Assembly: GCA_964658455.1 (NCBI GenBank)
Contig: CAZZZA010000042.1
Coordinates: 1 to 20,760, forward strand
Direction of reading: 5' to 3'
Length of the DNA stretch: 20,760 nucleotides
Origin: Lichenicola sp964658455
GTDB taxonomy: Bacteria > Pseudomonadota > Alphaproteobacteria > Acetobacterales > Acetobacteraceae
The notes below the pieces were generated by a model that was given only the letters and a program-made list of their open reading frames with translations, was not told the DNA's origin and did no database searches. Within the stretch, counting starts at the first letter, position 1. Each line of letters begins with the position of its first letter. The position numbers were made by a program, and so were the translations under genes. Below are positions 16,616 through 20,760 of the stretch, piece after piece.

Positions 16616-18541
16616 CTATACGTCCTCGTCGCCCGCTTGTTCGCCACGCTCGACCGCGGCCAAGGCGGACCTCAGCAAAATCACCTGCTTCTGAGCCGCC
16701 GGGTCCCACCGCTCCGCCAGAAGCCGTTCCGCCGACACGACCTGCGCGCGCAGGCCCTGGGCATTGACGAACCCGAAGAACTGCCACCAGGCGGCCTCCG
16801 CCTCGGCCGGCATCGAATCCCTGGCTGCCACCGCTGCGACCGGCAACGGACTTGGTGCGAATATGAGGTCGAGCTGGGCCGATAAACCGGCCGTGTGGAG
16901 GTGGGCTATGAGCCCTGCCGAGTCAAGGGAGGCGGCCGGGCCGTCTTCGCCATCGGCGCCCGCACCCGCGCCCGCGCCCGCATAGTCGAGCAGCGCCGCC
17001 CGGACCCGCGCCAGATCCTCGGGCAGATCGAGCTGACAGAACGCCTGCTCGACATCGTGCAGCAGGTCGGGATGGCGCAGCAGGATCGCGACCATGATCC
17101 GCAGCCGCTCGCGGCGCACCGATTCCTGGCCCGGCAACGGCCGTGGCGCGAACGGCGCCGCCTGTAGCCCGCGCTCGGCGCCGCGCCCGACGGCCCGCGA
17201 TCCGGGGCGCGAGCCGGGGCGCTCCGGGCCACGGCGCGGCGAGAAGACCTCGCGGAACCGAGCCCGCAGCGTGTTGCGATACTCCCCGGCCAGGCCCCGG
17301 TGCCCGATCGCCGCCGCCGCCGCGTCGAGCCGGGCCGCCAGCGCGGCGCGCTGCTCCGGCCCAGCGGTCGGCGGCACCCCCTCGGCCAGCAGCCCGAACA
17401 GCAATGCGGCCAGCGGCTGCGCGGCGGCGATCTCGTCCGCCATCGCCCGGGCGCCGCGCTTGCGGACCAGGCTGTCCGGATCCTCGCCCTCCGGCAGCCG
17501 CACGAAACGCAGCGTCCGCTCCGGATCGAGCAGCGGCAGCGCGGTCTCGGCCGCCTTCCTGGCGGCGTTGCGCCCGGCCTTGTCGCCGTCGAAGCACAGC
17601 ACCGGCGCCGGTGCGGTGCGCCACAGCGCCTCGAGCTGTTCGGCGGTCAGCGCAGTGCCGAGCGGCGCCACCGCCCCGCCGAACCCCGCCTGGTGCAGCG
17701 CGATCACGTCCATGTAGCCCTCGACCACCAGCAGCGTCCCGGCGCCGGAGGCGCCCGCGGGATCGGCGCCGGCGGCCGGCCGGACCGCGCGCAGCGCCGC
17801 CTGCGCCCGATCGAGGCCGAACAGGGTGCGGCGCTTGACGAACAGGGCGGTCTCGGGGCCGTTCAGGTATTTCGGCTGGCCGTCGCCCAGCAGCCGGCCG
17901 CCGAAACTGATCAGCCCGCCGCGACGGTCGCGGATCGGGAAGGTAACGCGGTTGAAGAACAGCTCGCCCTTCGGCCGGCCCGCCTCGTCGAGGCGCATCA
18001 GCCCGGCCTCGGCCAGCAGCTCCGGCGCGAACCCCTGTTCCTTCAGCGCGGCGACCAGCCCGCCGCGGCCATCGCCGGACCAGCCGATCCCGTGTGCCGC
18101 GATCGTCGCGTCGGACAGGCCGCGGCCGCGCAGATAGGCCAGCGCCTCGATTCCCTCCTGGCGGTGCAGCCGGGCGGCGTAGAACGCCTGGGCGGCGTCG
18201 AGCACCTCCGACAGGGTCCTGGCCCGCTCGGCCCGCCCGCGATCGGCGGGGGCCTGCCGCGGCACCTCGAGCCCGGCCTCCGCGGCCAGCGCCTCGACCG
18301 CCTCGTGGAACGACCGCCCCTCGGCCTGCATGACGAAGGAGATCGCATCGCCATGCACGCCGCAGCCGAAGCAGTGGAAATGGTCGTCATAGACATAGAA
18401 GGACGGCGTCTTCTCGCCATGGAACGGGCAGCAGGCCTTGAACTGCCGCCCGGAGCGCACGAGCCTGGTCTTGCGGCCGACCACCGCCGCGATCGGGGTA
18501 CGGGCGCGCAGCTCGTCGAGGAAGGCGGGGTCCAGGGCCAT
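16616..18541 (-). CDS. dnaG: DNA primase DnaG
   Basis: This protein synthesises RNA primers at the replication fork. It has 641 residues, near the usual length. The N-terminal CHC2 zinc-binding domain has Cys38, His41, Cys57 and Cys60 (CPFH and CFGC). The primase core contains LFFNRVTFPIRDRRGGLISFGGR and PKYLNGPET. The Toprim domain has VVEGYMDVI (272-280, metal-binding Glu) and FDGDKAGRNA (317-326, acidic DxD). After about residue 400 comes an Arg/Pro/Gly-rich linker and a helical C-terminal domain that would bind DnaB. ATG 18541 (MALDPAFLDELRARTPI) fits the family N-terminus. The open frame runs 41 codons upstream but into the divergent gene, so that part was not used. rpoD follows, the classic primase-sigma arrangement. 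Confidence 0.95.
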   Translation of the reverse strand: MALDPAFLDELRARTPIAAVVGRKTRLVRSGRQFKACCPFHGEKTPSFYVYDDHFHCFGCGVHGDAISFVMQAEGRSFHEAVEALAAEAGLEVPRQAPADRGRAERARTLSEVLDAAQAFYAARLHRQEGIEALAYLRGRGLSDATIAAHGIGWSGDGRGGLVAALKEQGFAPELLAEAGLMRLDEAGRPKGELFFNRVTFPIRDRRGGLISFGGRLLGDGQPKYLNGPETALFVKRRTLFGLDRAQAALRAVRPAAGADPAGASGAGTLLVVEGYMDVIALHQAGFGGAVAPLGTALTAEQLEALWRTAPAPVLCFDGDKAGRNAARKAAETALPLLDPERTLRFVRLPEGEDPDSLVRKRGARAMADEIAAAQPLAALLFGLLAEGVPPTAGPEQRAALAARLDAAAAAIGHRGLAGEYRNTLRARFREVFSPRRGPERPGSRPGSRAVGRGAERGLQAAPFAPRPLPGQESVRRERLRIMVAILLRHPDLLHDVEQAFCQLDLPEDLARVRAALLDYAGAGAGAGADGEDGPAASLDSAGLIAHLHTAGLSAQLDLIFAPSPLPVAAVAARDSMPAEAEAAWWQFFGFVNAQGLRAQVVSAERLLAERWDPAAQKQVILLRSALAAVERGEQAGDEDV

Positions 18542-18621
18542 GCCGGGCGTTCTACCGCCAAACCGGGCGGGCGGCACGCCCGCAAGCGGTTGCCAGCGCC
18601 GCCCGGCTGCTTTGTAGTCGG

Positions 18622-18660
18622 GGCACCTCCCGGAGCCTCCCGGCAGGCTCCAGGAGTGCC
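18622..18660 (+). promoter_or_regulatory. Nested hairpin over the ribosome site of the TMEM175-like gene
   Basis: An outer pair GGCAC (18622-18626) / GTGCC (18656-18660) encloses an inner 7-bp pair GGAGCCT (18632-18638) / AGGCTCC (18645-18651) with loop CCCGGC. The ribosome site AGGAG (18652-18656) sits in the bulge and outer stem, two to ten bases before ATG 18663. The structure could mask the ribosome site; whether it is functional is unknown. Confidence 0.4.
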
Positions 18661-18662
18661 GC

Positions 18663-19301
18663 ATGCGGGACTGGCATCATGGCCATCGCGGCCTCGACCG
18701 GCTGACCCTGTTCTCGGACGGGGTGTTCGCGATCGCCATCACCCTGCTGGCGATCGAGATCCGCATCCCGCATCTGCCGCGCGACGCCGGCACCGCGGCC
18801 TGGCTGGCGGCGCTGCGCGAGCTGCTGCCGAGCTTCCTGTCGTTCGCCTTCAGCTTCCTGGTGGTCGGCATGATCTGGATGCAGCATCTCAAGCTGCTGT
18901 CGCTGATCGTGCGGGTCGACCGGGCGCTGCTGTGGTGGAACCTGCTGCTGCTGATGTCGGTGGCGTTCCTGCCGTTCGCCAGCGCGCTGCTCGGCCAGAC
19001 CGCGCCCAACCCGGTGCCGTTCGTGTTCTACGGCGCCTGCCTGCTGCTGACCGCGCTGCTCAAATCGGCTTGCGCGCTGGCGGCGCTGCGGCCGCCGCTG
19101 CTCGACCCGCATGCGCCGCCGGACGCGGTGCTGGGCGAGCGGCGCGGCACGCTGATCATGCCGCTGGCGGCGCTGGCGGCACTGCTGCTCGCCTTCGCGC
19201 TGCCGGGCTGGAACAACCTCGCCATGCTGTCGATCCCGCTGCTGCGGCGGCTGCGCTTCTTCAACCCGGCGGCGTCGGTCAGGCCGATAGCCGCGCCTTG
19301 A
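18663..19301 (+). CDS. TMEM175-family (DUF1211) integral membrane channel-like protein
   Basis: TMEM175 homologues form potassium-permeable channels. Bacterial members carry one six-helix repeat per subunit and assemble as tetramers. The protein has 212 residues. The family signature is visible as RLTLFSDGVFAIAITLL (13-29), with the FSD motif at 17-19 at the start of helix 1. Further hydrophobic segments are at about 52-72, 83-102, 114-135 and 160-180 (LIMPLAALAALLLAFALPGW). The C-terminus is short and basic. Start ATG 18663 has AGGAG close upstream. The gene is divergent from dnaG (121-base gap) and overlaps the 3' end of the convergent yqeY-like gene by 23 bases. It interrupts what is otherwise a yqeY-dnaG-rpoD order. 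The ion selectivity is not provable from sequence. Confidence 0.87.
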   Translation: MRDWHHGHRGLDRLTLFSDGVFAIAITLLAIEIRIPHLPRDAGTAAWLAALRELLPSFLSFAFSFLVVGMIWMQHLKLLSLIVRVDRALLWWNLLLLMSVAFLPFASALLGQTAPNPVPFVFYGACLLLTALLKSACALAALRPPLLDPHAPPDAVLGERRGTLIMPLAALAALLLAFALPGWNNLAMLSIPLLRRLRFFNPAASVRPIAAP

Positions 19302-19737
19302 GGAGCGCATTGGCGCGGCCGAGATCGAGGTCGGCGCCGTGCCTGGCTTTCAGCGCCGCCATCACCTTGCCCATGTCCTTCATCGAGGCGGCGCCGGTCT
19401 CGGCGACGGCATCGTCCACCGCCCGGGCCAGCGCCGCCTCGTCCATCGGCGCCGGCAGGAAGCTCTCGATCACCGCGATCTCGGCCTGCTCCTTGGCGGC
19501 GAGTTCGGCGCGGCCGCCCTGCACGTAGAGCGCGGCGGCCTCGATGCGCGATTTGACCATGTTGCGCAGCATCGAGACGATCTCGTCCTCCGGGATCTCC
19601 GTCACCCCCTTCGGCCGGGCGGCGATGTCGAGATCCTTGAGCCGGGCGGTGATCATGCGCAGCGTCGACAGGCGCGGGGCGTCCTTGGCCTTCATCGCGG
19701 TCTTCAGGCTGTCGGTGAAGCGGGCGCGCAGGGTCAT
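19279..19737 (-). CDS. GatB/YqeY domain-containing protein
   Basis: This small protein is related to the tRNA-binding tail of GatB (the Asp/Glu-tRNA amidotransferase subunit). Its cellular role is not settled. It has 152 residues, the normal length. Motifs are LKTAMKAKDAPRLSTLRMITARLK (11-34), the acidic/helical middle, LRNMVKSRIEAAALYVQGGRAELA (57-80), then EIAVIESFLPAPMDE (86-100) and the C-terminal K-D-M-G-K-V-M-AALKARHG (120-134), all typical of the family. ATG 19737 was chosen because GGAG lies eight bases upstream and the family N-terminus aligns there. It is divergent from carA across a 91-base spacer. The last 23 bases overlap the TMEM175-like gene on the other strand. In many Rhodospirillales this gene precedes dnaG directly. 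Confidence 0.92.
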   Translation of the reverse strand: MTLRARFTDSLKTAMKAKDAPRLSTLRMITARLKDLDIAARPKGVTEIPEDEIVSMLRNMVKSRIEAAALYVQGGRAELAAKEQAEIAVIESFLPAPMDEAALARAVDDAVAETGAASMKDMGKVMAALKARHGADLDLGRANALLKARLSA

Positions 19738-19757
19738 GGCTGGTCTCCGGAAATAAT

Positions 19758-19776
19758 GTGGGAATTTTCTTCCCAC
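19758..19776. promoter_or_regulatory. Palindrome in the divergent yqeY/carA promoter region
   Basis: GTGGGAA (19758-19764) and TTCCCAC (19770-19776) form a perfect 7-bp inverted repeat around TTTTC. It lies in an AT-rich patch (AAATAAT just before it), 21 bases from the yqeY-like ATG and 52 bases from the upstream carA ATG. Its size and position fit a dimeric repressor operator. The binding protein is unknown. As an RNA hairpin it lacks the run of T expected of a terminator. Confidence 0.45.
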
Positions 19777-19828
19777 TCTCTGCCTGGCTTGATATGGGCT
19801 GCGCGGCGAGACTGGAAGGCTCAATCGT

Positions 19829-20760
19829 ATGCCGCTCTCTGTCGAGATGATTCTGGAACGGCTGGGTGGGCCCGCGCGGGCGGCGCGCCTGACCAATGTC
19901 GGCACCGAGGCGATCCGCAAATGGCGCCAGGCGCGCGCGGTGCCGCCGAAGCACTGGACCGCGATCCTGGCCGCCAGCGACCTCACCCTCGCCGACCTGC
20001 AACCCGCCTCTTCCCCTGCCCCGGAGTCCAGAATGCGCGAAGCCGAGCACCCGTCCGCGGCCGCCAGGCCAGACGGCGCCACCGCCGTGCTGGTGCTGGC
20101 GGACGGCACCATGCTGTGGGGACGCGGCTTCGGCGCGCGCACCGGGCAGCACCGGGCCGCGCACCCGGTGGGCGAGATCTGCTTCTCCACCGGGATGAGC
20201 GGCTACCAGGAGACGCTGACCGACCCGTCCTTCGCCGGGCAGATCATCACCTTCACCTTCCCGCATATCGGCAATGTCGGCGCCAACGGCGAGGATGACG
20301 AGGCCGCCGCGGTCGCGGCCCTCGGGCTGGTGGTCAAGGAGGACCTGACCGAGCCGTCGAACTGGCGCGCGGCGCGCAGCCTCGATGCCTGGCTGCTCGC
20401 GCGCGGCATTCCCGGCATCTGCGGCGTCGATACCCGCGCCTTGACCCGGCGCATCCGCGATCACGGGCCGCAGAGCGCGGTGCTGTGCCATCCGGCCGAG
20501 GGCGGCTTCGATCCGGCGGCGCTGCTTCGGGCGGCGCAGGACTGGCCCGGGCTCGAGGGCATGGACCTGGCGAAGCAGGTCTCCTGCACGCAGAGCTATG
20601 TCTGGGACCAGGGCACCTGGGCGGGCGACGCGCGGTCGGCCCGCCGGCCGGACGGCGCGCCCAGGCGTGTGGTGGCGGTGGATTACGGCGCCAAGCGCAA
20701 CATCCTGCGCTGCCTGGTGCAGGCGGGCTGCGCGGTGACGGTGGTGCCGGCGACGGCGAC
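19829..20760 (+). CDS. carA: Carbamoyl-phosphate synthase small subunit with N-terminal HTH-like extension (3' end outside window)
   Basis: CarA is the glutamine-hydrolysing subunit that feeds ammonia to CarB for carbamoyl phosphate, the precursor of pyrimidines and arginine. 310 codons are visible and the frame is open to the window end. The CarA domain begins with LVLADGTMLWGRGFGA and shows FSTGMSGYQETLTDPSFAGQIITFTFPHIGN, the strongly conserved ICGVDTRALTRRIRD, and the start of the glutaminase domain (RVVAVDYGAKRNILR); its catalytic Cys is beyond the window. Residues 1-68 are extra. They include LERLGGPARAARLTNVGTEAIRKWRQ and VPPKHWTAILAAS, which look like a YdaS/Cro-type helix-turn-helix. 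ATG 19829 has GGAAGG nine bases upstream. A second in-frame ATG (20033, codon 69) has GGAG six bases upstream and would give ordinary CarA. I list the longer form; both may be made. Confidence 0.9.
   Translation, partial: MPLSVEMILERLGGPARAARLTNVGTEAIRKWRQARAVPPKHWTAILAASDLTLADLQPASSPAPESRMREAEHPSAAARPDGATAVLVLADGTMLWGRGFGARTGQHRAAHPVGEICFSTGMSGYQETLTDPSFAGQIITFTFPHIGNVGANGEDDEAAAVAALGLVVKEDLTEPSNWRAARSLDAWLLARGIPGICGVDTRALTRRIRDHGPQSAVLCHPAEGGFDPAALLRAAQDWPGLEGMDLAKQVSCTQSYVWDQGTWAGDARSARRPDGAPRRVVAVDYGAKRNILRCLVQAGCAVTVVPATA
20023..20035 (+). promoter_or_regulatory. Internal ribosome binding site and alternative carA start
   Basis: GGAG (20023-20026) stands six bases before ATG 20033, in frame with the longer carA reading frame. 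This ATG is close to where most CarA proteins begin. It decides whether the 68-residue helix-turn-helix-like segment is a fusion, an optional extension, or coding at all. Confidence 0.55.

Noticed and set aside
18542..18664. 41-codon N-terminal extension of dnaG
   Set aside because: It lies before the family-typical start, has no ribosome site evidence and runs into the divergent gene.
17300..19528. Long + strand frame crossing dnaG, the TMEM175-like gene and yqeY
   Set aside because: It crosses three recognisable genes in wrong frames or strands and has no domain.

Overview
The window looks like chromosomal housekeeping DNA from a high-GC alphaproteobacterium, most likely Rhodospirillales and probably Acetobacteraceae. 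This rests on the high GC content (about 82% in one sampled 60-base line of dnaG), the lptD-surA-ksgA and dnaG-rpoD gene orders, the long disordered tails on the ribosomal proteins S6, S18 and L9, and the style of LptD and SurA. The taxonomic placement is an inference. I see no insertion sequence, phage gene, CRISPR array, tRNA or rRNA.

Layout. From 1 to 4310 (+) lies an outer-membrane and ribosome-maturation cluster: the end of lptD, surA and ksgA/rsmA, the last two overlapping by one base. The usual pdxA between surA and ksgA is absent. From 4326 to 8618 (-) lie a cyclopropane-fatty-acid synthase, a SulP anion transporter with a STAS domain, and the rpsF-rpsR-rplI operon. A strong intrinsic terminator after rplI sits only about 21 bases before the sulP start codon. 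From 8795 to 10398 (-) lie a short-chain dehydrogenase with an N-terminal Tat-like leader and a small protein of unknown function. From 10415 to 13133 (-) lie three genes joined by ATGA overlaps: an FAD-dependent oxidoreductase, an SDR-fold sugar-nucleotide-type reductase and a xylose-isomerase-like TIM-barrel protein. They are probably one pathway, with unknown substrate. From 13215 to 18541 (-) lie dnaG, rpoD, a GNAT acetyltransferase and a TonB-type protein. From 18663 to the end lie a TMEM175-like channel (+), a GatB/YqeY-domain protein (-) that overlaps it tail to tail, and the 5' part of carA (+).

The most unusual item is carA. Its reading frame is open upstream of the normal CarA start through about 68 extra residues that look like a small helix-turn-helix (YdaS/Cro-like) domain. 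Both the upstream ATG (19829) and the usual ATG (20033) have good ribosome binding sites. A 7-bp-arm palindrome lies about 50 bases upstream, in the divergent yqeY/carA promoter region. This suggests a pyrimidine/arginine biosynthetic enzyme that may carry its own DNA-binding domain, possibly made in two forms. The second candidate for a poorly described system is the FAD/reductase/TIM-barrel operon.
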